Both the position numbers and the translations under genes were made by a program. DNA of 64,000 nucleotides from JAFMKE01 sp037624485 (GTDB lineage: Bacteria; Bacteroidota; Bacteroidia; Chitinophagales; UBA8649): assembly GCA_037624485.1 (NCBI GenBank), contig JASJJC010000021.1, positions 1 through 64,000 of the forward strand. The letters run 5' to 3'. Below are positions 34,233-42,418 of the stretch, one piece after another; positions within the stretch are counted from its first letter, which is position 1; every line of letters starts with the position of its first letter. The notes under the pieces are model-generated. The model was not told the DNA's origin and made no database searches. It worked only from the letters and a program-made list of their open reading frames with translations.

Positions 34233-35393
34233 ATGACAAAGGCAGTAGAACAATACTTGATAGATAAAATTACGGAGCGCAAGGAAAAGGACGCTTTTAG
34301 AAGTTTTAGAGTCAATGGAGGGGAGATTGATTTTTGCTCCAATGACTACTTGGGTTTTGCGAAAGATCCAGAAATTCATCATGCTGTAAATGAAGAATTG
34401 ATGAATGGAGAGCAAATACAGGTAAATGGGAGTAGTGGAGCAAGGACGATTACGGGGACTTCTGCAGCTATTGTTGATTTGGAAAATAGTTTGGCTGCAT
34501 TTCATATAGCTCCTGCTGGCTTAATATATAATTCAGGATATACCGCCAATATTGGCTTGTTTGCTGCGCTTCCGTATCGAGGAGATACGGTATTGTACGA
34601 TGAGTTAATACACGCCTCCATTCGAGATGGTCTAAGAATGGGTAGGGCAAATTCATACTCCTTTAAGCATAATGATACCGCAGATCTAGAAAGTCGATTG
34701 AAACGCGCTAAAGGGAATGTGTATGTCGCGGTAGAAGCTGTTTATTCTATGGACGGCGATGTAGCGCCCTTGAGAGCAGTTGCTGAACTTTGTGAAATAT
34801 ACAATGCAGCACTCATTGTAGATGAAGCACATAGCAATGGAATTTTTGGAGAAGTAGGGCAGGGCAAGGTGGTGGAATTAGGTCTTGAAGAAAAAGTGTT
34901 TGCTCGTGTAATGACTTTTGGAAAAGCCCTTGGATGTCACGGCGCAATTGTTTTAGGAAGTGGGTTTTTGAAAGACTTTTTAATCAACTATTCTCGCGCC
35001 TTTATTTATACGACTGCACCATCTCCCCATCAAGTTTTAACGATAAAAAAGGCGTATGACAAATTGTCAAAAAGTAAACATAATATATTTAAATTGAACA
35101 AGTTAGTAAGTTTATTTAAATTAAAATTACAAGACTATTCAGCGCTAACGGTGATTCCTAGTTTAAGCCCAATTCAATGTGTTGTTATCCCTGGAAATAG
35201 ACGTGTGAAGGCTGTTTGTAGTCAGGTGCAATTGGATGGTTTTGATGTCCGTCCAATTGTCGCTCCAACGGTTCCAGAAGGAAAGGAGCGCATTCGAATT
35301 TGTATTCATAGTGACCATAGGGAAGAGCAAATTATTGGATTAATACAATCTATAAACAAGCAGTTATTGAATTATGATAAACAAGTCAGTTAA
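34233..35393 (+). CDS. bioF: 8-amino-7-oxononanoate synthase-like aminotransferase
   Basis: Joins pimeloyl thioester with alanine, using PLP, to make 8-amino-7-oxononanoate in biotin synthesis. The alpha-oxoamine synthase fold is shown by FCSNDYLGFA (about 31-40), GSSGARTITGTSAA (about 67-80), VDEAHSNGIFG (about 195-205) and the PLP lysine in MTFGKALGCHGA. From ATG 34233 it is 386 residues, the normal BioF length. The overlap with bioD (20 bases) makes the biotin role much more likely than that of the related KBL or SPT enzymes. Confidence 0.92.
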   Translation: MTKAVEQYLIDKITERKEKDAFRSFRVNGGEIDFCSNDYLGFAKDPEIHHAVNEELMNGEQIQVNGSSGARTITGTSAAIVDLENSLAAFHIAPAGLIYNSGYTANIGLFAALPYRGDTVLYDELIHASIRDGLRMGRANSYSFKHNDTADLESRLKRAKGNVYVAVEAVYSMDGDVAPLRAVAELCEIYNAALIVDEAHSNGIFGEVGQGKVVELGLEEKVFARVMTFGKALGCHGAIVLGSGFLKDFLINYSRAFIYTTAPSPHQVLTIKKAYDKLSKSKHNIFKLNKLVSLFKLKLQDYSALTVIPSLSPIQCVVIPGNRRVKAVCSQVQLDGFDVRPIVAPTVPEGKERIRICIHSDHREEQIIGLIQSINKQLLNYDKQVS

Positions 35394-36009
35394 AAATTAT
35401 TTCGTAAGTGGTATTGGGACAGATGTAGGTAAGACTATTGTTTCTGCTGTTTTGGTGGAGGCTCTTCAGGCAGATTATTGGAAACCAATACAGGCTGGAG
35501 ATTTAACCAACAGTGACAGCGATAAAGTGTTTCAAATGATAAGCAATACTCAATCCAAGTTTCATGAGAACACCTTTGCTTTACAAACTCCTGTTTCTCC
35601 GCATTATGCAGCTGAGCTTGACGGTATTGATATTAAGCTTGATTCCCTAAAAAAACCAGCCACAGCTAATCATTTAATTATTGAAGGTGCGGGCGGCTTA
35701 ATGGTTCCATTAAATAAGGAAGACTTAGTTGTCGATCTAATTGAACAGTTGCCTTGCGAGCTCATATTAGTAATGAATAATTATTTAGGTAGTATCAACC
35801 ATAGCCTGATGAGTGTTGAAGTGCTAAAAGACAGGGATGTTTCAATCAAGGGAGTTATTTTTTGTGGAGATATATATGCCCCTGGTGAGGATTTTATTCT
35901 GAATTACACCAAGTTAAAATTCTTAGGCCGAGTGCCTCAAATGGAAAATATTACGAAAGAAGAAATATATAAAATAGCCCAACAATTTAAATACTTAGCA
36001 AATGATTAA
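35374..36009 (+). CDS. bioD: Dethiobiotin synthetase
   Basis: Closes the ureido ring of dethiobiotin with ATP and CO2. The 211-residue protein has a P-loop GIGTDVGKT at about 13-21, YWKPIQAG (about 35-42) with the catalytic Lys, and EGAGGLMVPL (about 105-114), all typical BioD motifs. It overlaps bioF by 20 bases and the next gene by 8 bases. Confidence 0.94.
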   Translation: MINKSVKNYFVSGIGTDVGKTIVSAVLVEALQADYWKPIQAGDLTNSDSDKVFQMISNTQSKFHENTFALQTPVSPHYAAELDGIDIKLDSLKKPATANHLIIEGAGGLMVPLNKEDLVVDLIEQLPCELILVMNNYLGSINHSLMSVEVLKDRDVSIKGVIFCGDIYAPGEDFILNYTKLKFLGRVPQMENITKEEIYKIAQQFKYLAND

Positions 36010-36652
36010 TGGAGTAATTATGGATATGGATGGTCTATTGATTGATTCAGAGCCATTTTGGAGAATAGCTGAAATTGCAGCATTTAAAAAGCTAGATTGT
36101 TCTTTGACCGATCAAATGCTTTATGAGACTATGGGGATGCGCAATGATGAGGTAGTTAAATATTGGACAAATCATTTTGATATGGTCAACCCAAACTTTG
36201 GCCAATTGGAAATTGATATTTTGGCGAGTGTGCAAGAGCAAGTTGAGCGTAAAGGTCAATTGCTGCCTGGAGTTATAGATACCTTAGAGTTCTTTAAAGC
36301 GCAACAAATTCCCATTGCTTTAGCTTCATCTTCTCCTATGGGGATTATTCAAAGTGTGGTGGATACCTTAGATATTGAAAAGTACTTTAAAGTCATGTGT
36401 TCTGCAGAATTTGAAGAATTTGGCAAACCACATCCTGCGGTATTTTTAAGTGCTTCAAATTATTTAAGAATTGCTCCAGAAGAATGTTTAGTTTTTGAGG
36501 ATTCTGTAAATGGGGTGATAGCGGCAAAGGCAGCAAAAATGAAGTGTATAGCTATTCCAGCCCCTCATGATTTTACAGATCCGCGGTATGCTATTGCAGA
36601 TAACCGTTTTAAAAGTTTATGCGATTTCATTGCTATGGAAAAAAAATATTGA
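36002..36652 (+). CDS. HAD-family phosphatase, hexitol/sugar-phosphate type
   Basis: Phosphatase of the haloacid dehalogenase superfamily, 216 residues. Motif I is MDMDGLLIDSEP (about 7-18) with the nucleophilic Asp, motif II ALASSSPM (about 102-109), motif III GKPHPAVFL and motif IV VFEDSVNGVIAA. The cap-1 helical insert places it near hexitol/2-deoxyglucose-6-phosphatases and beta-phosphoglucomutases. It overlaps bioD by 8 bases and so is part of the bio operon, but no link to biotin is known to me. Confidence 0.85.
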   Translation: MINGVIMDMDGLLIDSEPFWRIAEIAAFKKLDCSLTDQMLYETMGMRNDEVVKYWTNHFDMVNPNFGQLEIDILASVQEQVERKGQLLPGVIDTLEFFKAQQIPIALASSSPMGIIQSVVDTLDIEKYFKVMCSAEFEEFGKPHPAVFLSASNYLRIAPEECLVFEDSVNGVIAAKAAKMKCIAIPAPHDFTDPRYAIADNRFKSLCDFIAMEKKY

Positions 36653-36748
36653 TGGATTTGTAACTTTTTTTTAGGGGTCCCGTAAATATACGTAAGACCA
36701 ACAAGAAAGATACTTTAGTCCATTTCTAGTCGACAGAAAGGTTCTACA

Positions 36749-36779
36749 AAAAAAGAGATGTATTTGCGTCTCTTTTTTA
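36749..36779 (+). terminator. bio operon terminator
   Basis: AAAAGAGA (36751-36758) and TCTCTTTT (36770-36777) form a stem around an 11-base loop, with T-rich 3' side. It lies about 100 bases after the HAD gene. Confidence 0.65.
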
Positions 36780-36867
36780 GTTTGGGGAAGGTTTCTACTC
36801 ATATTTTATTGAATGAACTTATTGCCTATTAGGGGTGTTTAACAGTTAATTAAATCCAAAAAAAATC

Positions 36868-37512
36868 ATGAAAAAAATCAACTTAAGTTTAGTCGCAATA
36901 ACGGTATTTGCGCTAGTTACACTCTGTGCATGTAAGCAAGATACATCGATAGAAGAAGTATCGGTAGAGGAGAATGTAGCAATGGAAGAGCCTATCACGG
37001 GTGGATTCTATCTCGACAAAGAAAATTCTATTTTGAATTGGAAAGGGAAAAAAGTCACTGGTGAGCACTTCGGTACTATCGCTTTAACCAATGGTAAATT
37101 TAGTTTTTCCAATGGCAAGTTAACTGGGGGTGTTGCTTATGCAGATCTGACTACTATCGTGGTTGAAGATATTAAGGATGAGGCGATGAATACTAAGCTA
37201 ACGGGACATTTAAATTCTAAGGATTTCTTTCATACAAGTGAATTTCCTACAGCTACATTAAAGATTGACGGTTCAACGGATGAAGCAATTGCGTTTGGTA
37301 GTTTAACTATAAAGGATATCACTCATCCAATTGAATTTCCTTACGAGGTTATCGAAAATGAAGGTATAGTGACGCTTTCGGGTTCTATGCTTGTGGACAG
37401 AACAATGTATGATATTAGATATGGATCAGGAAAGTTCTTCGAAGACCTTGGCGATAAAACTATTTACGATGATTTTGAGTTAAGCTTCATAGCTGTTAGT
37501 GCGAAACAATAA
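36868..37512 (+). CDS. YceI-family lipoprotein
   Basis: A 214-residue YceI-like lipocalin-fold protein that probably binds an isoprenoid or other lipid chain. The signal ends LVTLCAC, giving a lipobox cysteine near residue 22. The YceI core runs from NSILNWKGKKVTGEHFGTI (about 52-70) through HLNSKDFFHTSEFPTATL (about 114-131) to RTMYDIRYGSG near the end. Monocistronic, with a strong terminator. Confidence 0.9.
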   Translation: MKKINLSLVAITVFALVTLCACKQDTSIEEVSVEENVAMEEPITGGFYLDKENSILNWKGKKVTGEHFGTIALTNGKFSFSNGKLTGGVAYADLTTIVVEDIKDEAMNTKLTGHLNSKDFFHTSEFPTATLKIDGSTDEAIAFGSLTIKDITHPIEFPYEVIENEGIVTLSGSMLVDRTMYDIRYGSGKFFEDLGDKTIYDDFELSFIAVSAKQ

Positions 37513-37525
37513 AAAATATTTGGAG

Positions 37526-37562
37526 AAAAAGGACAATGGCTTAACTCAGTGTCCTTTTTTTT
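37526..37562 (+). terminator. Terminator of the YceI gene
   Basis: AAAAAGGACA (37526-37535) pairs with TGTCCTTTTT (37550-37559), followed by more T. Confidence 0.85.
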
Positions 37563-37569
37563 TATTAGA

Positions 37570-37613
37570 TTTGACTTAGTGTAATAATTACACTAATATA
37601 AAGTTGAGTCAAA
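37570..37613. promoter_or_regulatory. Palindromic operator upstream of pfkA
   Basis: TTAGTGTAAT (37576-37585) and ATTACACTAA (37587-37596) form a perfect 10-bp inverted repeat around one central A. TTTGACT (37570-37576) and AGTCAAA (37607-37613) form an outer pair. The inner 21 bases look like the binding site of a dimeric regulator such as a MarR- or BlaI-type protein; the outer right arm overlaps the expected -33 region. No regulator gene lies nearby. Confidence 0.6.
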
Positions 37614-37630
37614 TTTAAAAGTAAATCTTG

Positions 37631-37638
37631 TAGCTTTA
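37631..37638 (+). promoter_or_regulatory. pfkA promoter, leaderless geometry
   Basis: TAGCTTTA, one base off TAnnTTTG, ends four bases (ATCT) before the pfkA ATG. TTG at 37604-37606 lies 24 bases upstream. Confidence 0.45.
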
Positions 37639-37642
37639 ATCT

Positions 37643-38620
37643 ATGAAACTATCAAAAATAGCAGTATTCACTTCAGGAGGTGACTCACCAGGTATGAACG
37701 CCGCACTTCGAGCAGTTGTTCGTGCAGCTCGTTACTATCAATTAGAGGTAGAAGGTATTTACCGAGGGTATGAAGGAATGATTGATGATGACTTCATCCC
37801 CCTAGATGAGCGTTCTGTTGCAAGAATTGTAGATAAGGGAGGCACTATTATTAAGAGTGCTCGATCGGAAGCGTTTAGGACGAAGGAAGGAAGAAAGCAA
37901 GCCTACAATAATCTTCAAAAGCACAAAATTGATGCTTTGATAGGTATAGGTGGGGATGGGACATTTACAGGTCTTCATGTTTTCAATAAAGAATTTGGAA
38001 TTCCGGTTATTGGTATACCAGGAACCATCGACAATGATATTTTTGGTTCGGATTATACGATTGGTTTTGATACGGCATCGAATACAGCTATTCAAGCTAT
38101 AGATAGAATCAGGGATACTGCAACTTCGCATAATCGATTATTTCTTATTGAAGTGATGGGAAGAGATGCTGGATTTATTGCCTTACGTTGTGCGATAGCT
38201 AGTGGAGCCAAAGCTGTAATGCTTCCCGAAAAACATACTGAACCAGAAGCGCTTCTAGCCAAAATTAAATTGGGAGCACAAAAAAGAAAATCGAGCAATA
38301 TTGTAATTGTTTCGGAAGGAAACAAAAATGGCAATGCTCAAGAATTGGCTCAACAATTGCAGTTAATGGACGATTCTTTTGACATCAAAGTAACTGTTCT
38401 AGGCCATGTACAGCGAGGAGGGCCACCTAGTGCCTATGACAGGTTGTTGGCTAGCCGTTTAGGTGTGGGTTCAATTGAGGCTCTAAAAGCAGGGAAGAGT
38501 GATGTAATGGTCGGTGTATTGAATGAAAAAATGGTCTTCACCCCATTAGAGAAAGCAATTAAAGAAAATCATCGCATAAACGATGAAATGATGAAACTGA
38601 TTGAAATATTGAGTATATAA
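37643..38620 (+). CDS. pfkA: 6-phosphofructokinase, ATP-dependent
   Basis: Phosphorylates fructose 6-phosphate in glycolysis. The 325-residue PfkA-type protein has GGDSPGMNAALRAVVRAAR (about 12-30), GIGGDGTFTGLHVF (about 102-115), the catalytic PGTIDNDIFGSD (about 126-137) and EVMGRDAGFIA. Gly in the GGDG motif points to ATP rather than pyrophosphate as donor. It is followed 10 bases later by gapA, so glycolytic genes are together. The palindrome and leaderless-type promoter just upstream suggest regulated expression. Confidence 0.96.
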   Translation: MKLSKIAVFTSGGDSPGMNAALRAVVRAARYYQLEVEGIYRGYEGMIDDDFIPLDERSVARIVDKGGTIIKSARSEAFRTKEGRKQAYNNLQKHKIDALIGIGGDGTFTGLHVFNKEFGIPVIGIPGTIDNDIFGSDYTIGFDTASNTAIQAIDRIRDTATSHNRLFLIEVMGRDAGFIALRCAIASGAKAVMLPEKHTEPEALLAKIKLGAQKRKSSNIVIVSEGNKNGNAQELAQQLQLMDDSFDIKVTVLGHVQRGGPPSAYDRLLASRLGVGSIEALKAGKSDVMVGVLNEKMVFTPLEKAIKENHRINDEMMKLIEILSI

Positions 38621-38630
38621 AAAAGAAATT

Positions 38631-39626
38631 ATGAAAATTGCGATAAACGGATTCGGAAGAATCGGAAGATTAACATTTAGAAGGTTAATCGATAACAAAA
38701 ATGCCCAAATTGTAGCTATTAACGATTTAACTGATCCAAAAACATTGGCTCATTTACTTCAATATGATACTGCTCACAGAAAATTCAACCACGAAGTTAG
38801 TTTCGATGATAAGCATATTATTGTGGATGGTCGATACATTCCACTATTTGCTGAAAGGGATGCATCTAATTTGCCTTGGGAAAGACTGGAGGTCGATGTA
38901 GTAGCAGAATGCACAGGCTTCTATCGAACCACAGAAAAGGCAATGATTCATATTACAGCAGGAGCCAAAAAAGTAGTTATTTCTGCTCCAGCAACTGCTG
39001 ATATCAAAACGATTGTTTTGGGCGTCAATGAAGGAGATATAACAGCAGATGACAATATTATATCTAATGCATCTTGTACCACGAACTGTTTGGCACCCAT
39101 GGCGAAAATAATGCTGGATAATTTTGGCATTGAAAGCGGTTTTATTAATACCGTGCACGCCTACACTTCCGATCAGAATTTGCAGGATTCCCCGCACAGT
39201 GATCTTCGCCGAGCTAGAGCAGCGGGAGATTCGATAATACCTACATCTACTGGTGCTGCGAAGGCTGTTGGATGGGTTATTCCTGAGTTGAGCGGGAAGT
39301 TGGATGGTATCGCTAATCGAGTTCCTGTCGTGACGGGCTCGCTAACAGATTTCACCCTTTTGGTAGAGAAGGAAGTTAGTGTAGATTCAATTAAACAGGC
39401 ATTTCGAGAAGCTGCAGCAGGCAGTTATGGCGGAGTATTACAATATACAGAAGAGCCATTAGTTTCTTCAGATATCATTAGTTCTTCTTATTCCTGTATT
39501 TTTCAAGGAGATTTAGTTGCAGTTCAAGGAAGATTAGTTAAATTAATAGCGTGGTACGACAATGAGATGGGATATGCTAGTCGTATGGCAGATTTGATGC
39601 TATTGTTAAAGAAATATATTGATTAA
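38631..39626 (+). CDS. gapA: Glyceraldehyde-3-phosphate dehydrogenase, type I
   Basis: Oxidises glyceraldehyde 3-phosphate with NAD(P)+ and phosphate. The 331-residue protein starts with the Rossmann motif INGFGRIGRL and has the catalytic SNASCTTNCLAP segment with Cys at about 151 and a downstream His. NAD specificity is likely but not proven. It follows pfkA closely, and the next gene overlaps its end by 8 bases. Confidence 0.96.
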   Translation: MKIAINGFGRIGRLTFRRLIDNKNAQIVAINDLTDPKTLAHLLQYDTAHRKFNHEVSFDDKHIIVDGRYIPLFAERDASNLPWERLEVDVVAECTGFYRTTEKAMIHITAGAKKVVISAPATADIKTIVLGVNEGDITADDNIISNASCTTNCLAPMAKIMLDNFGIESGFINTVHAYTSDQNLQDSPHSDLRRARAAGDSIIPTSTGAAKAVGWVIPELSGKLDGIANRVPVVTGSLTDFTLLVEKEVSVDSIKQAFREAAAGSYGGVLQYTEEPLVSSDIISSSYSCIFQGDLVAVQGRLVKLIAWYDNEMGYASRMADLMLLLKKYID

Positions 39627-40416
39627 CTGTATTCTTCTAATTCTATTTTTTACCCTCGTCTATTTAGGCGCTTGCTTATTTTTTTATTTTTATCAGGAAT
39701 CATTTCTCTTTCATCCAAGGAGCACTGCGCAAGATTTTGTGTATGACTTCAATTACCCGTATGAAGAAAAATGGTATGAAACTCCCAATAATGGCTGTAT
39801 TCATACCCTTAAGTTTAGTGCCAAAGACTCTAAAGGTTTAGTCTTTTATTTGCATGGGAATGCAGGGAGTTTGCGTGATTGGGGTTGGGTCTATTCAGAT
39901 TTCATCTCTAGAGGCTATGATTTGCTTATACTCGATTACAGAACATATGGGAAGAGTAAAGGCAAACTGAGTGAGCAGAATATGGTGAATGATGCATGCT
40001 TTGTCTTTGATCAGGTTAGTGAAACTTACCCAAAAGAAAATCTTGTTATATATGGCCGATCAATTGGAACTGGAGTTGCACTGCAATTGGCTGCTCAACG
40101 GAAGGCTAAAGCTTTAATTCTGGAATCTCCCTTTTATAGTATTGCTGATATAGCTGGTAAAATTGCCCCTATATTCCCATTAAAATTGCTTCTTCGTTTT
40201 AAATTTGAGAGCTATTCTTATATTAACCAAGTCAACTATCCAATATTCATCATGCATGGGGTAGAAGACAAAATAGTTGCCTTCTCAAGTGGCAACAAAT
40301 TAGCTCAAGAAGCAAAGAATGAAACTTATTTTATTCCCGTTCAAGAAGCGCAGCACGATAATATATCAGATTATCGAGAATTCTTTGAACTGCTGGACAA
40401 AGTATTGGGGAAATAA
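39619..40416 (+). CDS. Alpha/beta hydrolase, membrane-anchored
   Basis: Serine hydrolase of 265 residues with an N-terminal membrane helix (about 3-22). The oxyanion region HGNAGSLRDWG (about 79-89), nucleophile motif GRSIGTG (about 145-151) and a final His in AQHDN fit the alpha/beta-hydrolase fold, near the BEM46/ABHD13 type. The start is taken at TTG 39619, which overlaps gapA by 8 bases; no ATG was found nearer. Substrate unknown. Confidence 0.82.
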   Translation: MINCILLILFFTLVYLGACLFFYFYQESFLFHPRSTAQDFVYDFNYPYEEKWYETPNNGCIHTLKFSAKDSKGLVFYLHGNAGSLRDWGWVYSDFISRGYDLLILDYRTYGKSKGKLSEQNMVNDACFVFDQVSETYPKENLVIYGRSIGTGVALQLAAQRKAKALILESPFYSIADIAGKIAPIFPLKLLLRFKFESYSYINQVNYPIFIMHGVEDKIVAFSSGNKLAQEAKNETYFIPVQEAQHDNISDYREFFELLDKVLGK

Positions 40417-40558
40417 AACCTTATGTAGGGCGTCAGTTTTTTTCTTCAAGGCTATTTTTAATGCCATTAGAGCAGCTTTACCCATACTTGTATGCTTGCT
40501 ATCGCTTTTATCTCTTTTAGCCTAGTTTATCGCTATTCACAAACAAATCAGTTTAAAC

Positions 40559-40592
40559 TAAAAAACCCTTGCCAAAAGCAAGGGTTTTTTTT
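40559..40592. terminator. Bidirectional terminator between hydrolase and rplS
   Basis: A perfect 12-bp stem (AAAAACCCTTGC 40561-40572, GCAAGGGTTTTT 40578-40589) with loop CAAAA and T runs on both strands. It ends the minus-strand ribosomal operon and may also stop read-through from gapA. Confidence 0.9.
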
Positions 40593-40617
40593 AATATAGA
40601 GTATGAAGAAACGCTGA

Positions 40618-40965
40618 TTAACGCTTCTCTTTAATTCTAGCTGATTTACCAGTTAAATCACGCAAGTAGAACAATTTAGCTCTTCTAACTTTACCGACCT
40701 TGTTAACTTTGATTTCCTCGATGAAAGGAGTGTGAATGGGAAAAACCCTTTCAACGCCGATTCCGTTAGACATTTTTCTAACCGTAAACATTTTATCGGT
40801 TCCTGCACCTCTTACATTGATTACATCTCCTTTAAATATTTGAATACGCTCTTTACCGCCTTCAATAATTCTATAAGATACAGAAACATTGTCCCCAGCT
40901 TTGAAGCTTGGAATATCTTCTTTTCTCACAAATGAATCCTGTACTAATTTTATTTCTCTTTCCAT
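40618..40965 (-). CDS. rplS: 50S ribosomal protein L19
   Basis: L19 lies at the 30S-50S interface. The 115-residue protein has the typical FKAGDNVSVSYRIIEGGKER segment only partly quoted here (about 20-36), followed by NGIGVERVFPIHTP (about 68-81) and RRAKLFYLRDLTGKSARIKE. It is the last gene of the rpsP-rimM-trmD-rplS group and has its own -7 box at 40988-40995. Confidence 0.97.
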   Translation of the reverse strand: MEREIKLVQDSFVRKEDIPSFKAGDNVSVSYRIIEGGKERIQIFKGDVINVRGAGTDKMFTVRKMSNGIGVERVFPIHTPFIEEIKVNKVGKVRRAKLFYLRDLTGKSARIKEKR

Positions 40966-40987
40966 GATATAGATTAATTTCGGAGTG

Positions 40988-40995
40988 CAAAGATA
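40988..40995 (-). promoter_or_regulatory. rplS promoter -7 element
   Basis: Minus strand reads TATCTTTG followed by CACTCCG, a full -7 consensus, 22 bases before the ATG. The TTTGCACTCCG string is also found at the rpsP promoter. Confidence 0.6.
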
Positions 40996-41033
40996 AATTT
41001 TATTTGTGAATAAAATACTATGATGCGCACAAA

Positions 41034-41720
41034 TTATTCTTCATTGTCCTCTAAAATGTCCGGACGTCTTTTTTTTGTCCGTTTTAGGCTTTGTTCATAG
41101 CGCCAATCGTCAATCGCTCCATCATTTCCGCTCAACAGAATATCGGGTACTTTCATGCCTTGCCAATCACGAGGTCTGGTGTAGACAGGTGGGGCTAATA
41201 ACTGATCTTGAAAAGAATCAAATAGGGCAGAAGTCTCATCACTTAAAACACCGGGTAATAATCGACCAATACTATCGACAAGAACTGCCGCAGCAAGTTC
41301 TCCGCCAGAAAGCACATAGTCTCCAATAGAGATCTCCATCGTCACATACTTTTCTCTGATTCGCTCATCAATACCCTTGTAATGTCCGCAGATCAATAAT
41401 AAATTCTTTTGAAGGGATAAAGTGTTAGCTGTTTGCTGTTTATAAGGCAATCCGTCAGGCGTTAGGTAGATGATTTCATCAAACTGATGCGTAGCCATTA
41501 ATTCCTCAATGCATCGCGCAAGTGGCTCGCAACTCATGACCATGCCGGCACCACCACCAAACTGATAATCGTCTATTTGCTGGTGTTTACCGATGCCGTA
41601 TTTCCTTAAGTTTATGAGCGTTACATTCAATAAGCCTTTGTCTTGAGCGCGCTGCATAATGCTGTGACTCAATGGGCTTTCTAATAGCTTAGGTAATGCT
41701 GTTATTATGATAATATTCAT
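41034..41720 (-). CDS. trmD: tRNA (guanine-N1)-methyltransferase
   Basis: Makes m1G37 in tRNAs, which prevents frameshifting. The 228-residue SPOUT-fold protein has LRKYGIGKHQQIDDYQFGGG (about 38-57), ICGHYKGIDERIRE (about 110-123) and the knot motif GDYVLSGGELAA (about 132-143). Position between rimM and rplS is the classical order. Confidence 0.97.
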   Translation of the reverse strand: MNIIIITALPKLLESPLSHSIMQRAQDKGLLNVTLINLRKYGIGKHQQIDDYQFGGGAGMVMSCEPLARCIEELMATHQFDEIIYLTPDGLPYKQQTANTLSLQKNLLLICGHYKGIDERIREKYVTMEISIGDYVLSGGELAAAVLVDSIGRLLPGVLSDETSALFDSFQDQLLAPPVYTRPRDWQGMKVPDILLSGNDGAIDDWRYEQSLKRTKKRRPDILEDNEE

Positions 41721-41733
41721 TGACTTAAAAATT

Positions 41734-42318
41734 CTATTTAAGATATAGGTTTATTAGTCCTTCGGGTAAGCTGCAATATATTTTTTTGTTAAGTTCATCG
41801 ATCTTGATGATGATAGGTTCAACAAAAGGAATGTATATTTCTTTATTTTTATGAAACACCAAAAGATTATCATGGCCATTCTCATTTTCAAGCACATCTT
41901 CGACCAAGCCTAACTCGCCGTCTTGATTATCAATAACCATAAAACCAAAAAGGTAATCATAGCTTTCTATAGTCTCAAAATATTTATCGTAGAGTTCCTC
42001 TTCGATTAAGCAAGTTAAATTTTTCAAAGCCAGTGCACCTTGTTCTTCATCAATGTCCTCCAATTGCATTTTAACTTTACCTCCTGACTCGACTTGGTAG
42101 CCAATTACTTGAAATGGGACGGGTTTGCCAAACTGCAAAAACCAAACGAAAGCAGGTTTTTCGTTGTTCTGCTTCGGTGGACAATCCAACTGAACATGAA
42201 TTTGACCTTTAAATCCTAAGGTTTTTTGAACATAACCAATAGAAATTAGTTTTGGAAAAATCTGATATGTAGGGGAAGAACTTTGCACGGATAGTATGAG
42301 GCTGTTTAATTTGGCCAA
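41734..42318 (-). CDS. rimM: 16S rRNA-processing protein RimM
   Basis: Helps mature the 30S head by binding S19. The 194-residue protein has the RimM beta-barrel motif GYVQKTLGFKGQ (about 28-39) and a C-terminal PRC-barrel with LGLVEDVLENENGHDNLLVF (about 134-153). About 20 extra residues precede the usual beginning; the start at 42318 is the only ATG seen. It is downstream of rpsP but separated by a hairpin terminator. Confidence 0.93.
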   Translation of the reverse strand: MAKLNSLILSVQSSSPTYQIFPKLISIGYVQKTLGFKGQIHVQLDCPPKQNNEKPAFVWFLQFGKPVPFQVIGYQVESGGKVKMQLEDIDEEQGALALKNLTCLIEEELYDKYFETIESYDYLFGFMVIDNQDGELGLVEDVLENENGHDNLLVFHKNKEIYIPFVEPIIIKIDELNKKIYCSLPEGLINLYLK

Positions 42319-42363
42319 GTTTTTTTAATTGACCAGCCTCGCTAAGTTATGGATTTATGACAA

Positions 42364-42400
42364 AACAAAAAAGCCATCCACTGCTTAGCGGATGGCTTTA
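42364..42400 (-). terminator. Terminator or attenuator between rpsP and rimM
   Basis: AAAGCCATCC (42370-42379) pairs with GGATGGCTTT (42390-42399); on the minus strand the stem is followed by TTTTTTG. It lies inside the conserved ribosomal gene order, just after the rpsP stop, and may attenuate rimM-trmD. Confidence 0.85.
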
Positions 42401-42418
42401 ATAGAAATTATATGAAGA

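Noticed and set aside
38844..39197. Minus-strand open frame of 117 codons within gapA
   Set aside because: Fully inside a well-supported gapA and of composition typical of an antisense shadow.
40319..40525. Open frame running from the hydrolase gene into the following gap
   Set aside because: It overlaps the hydrolase in another frame, and the gap part is followed only by a terminator; no family seen.
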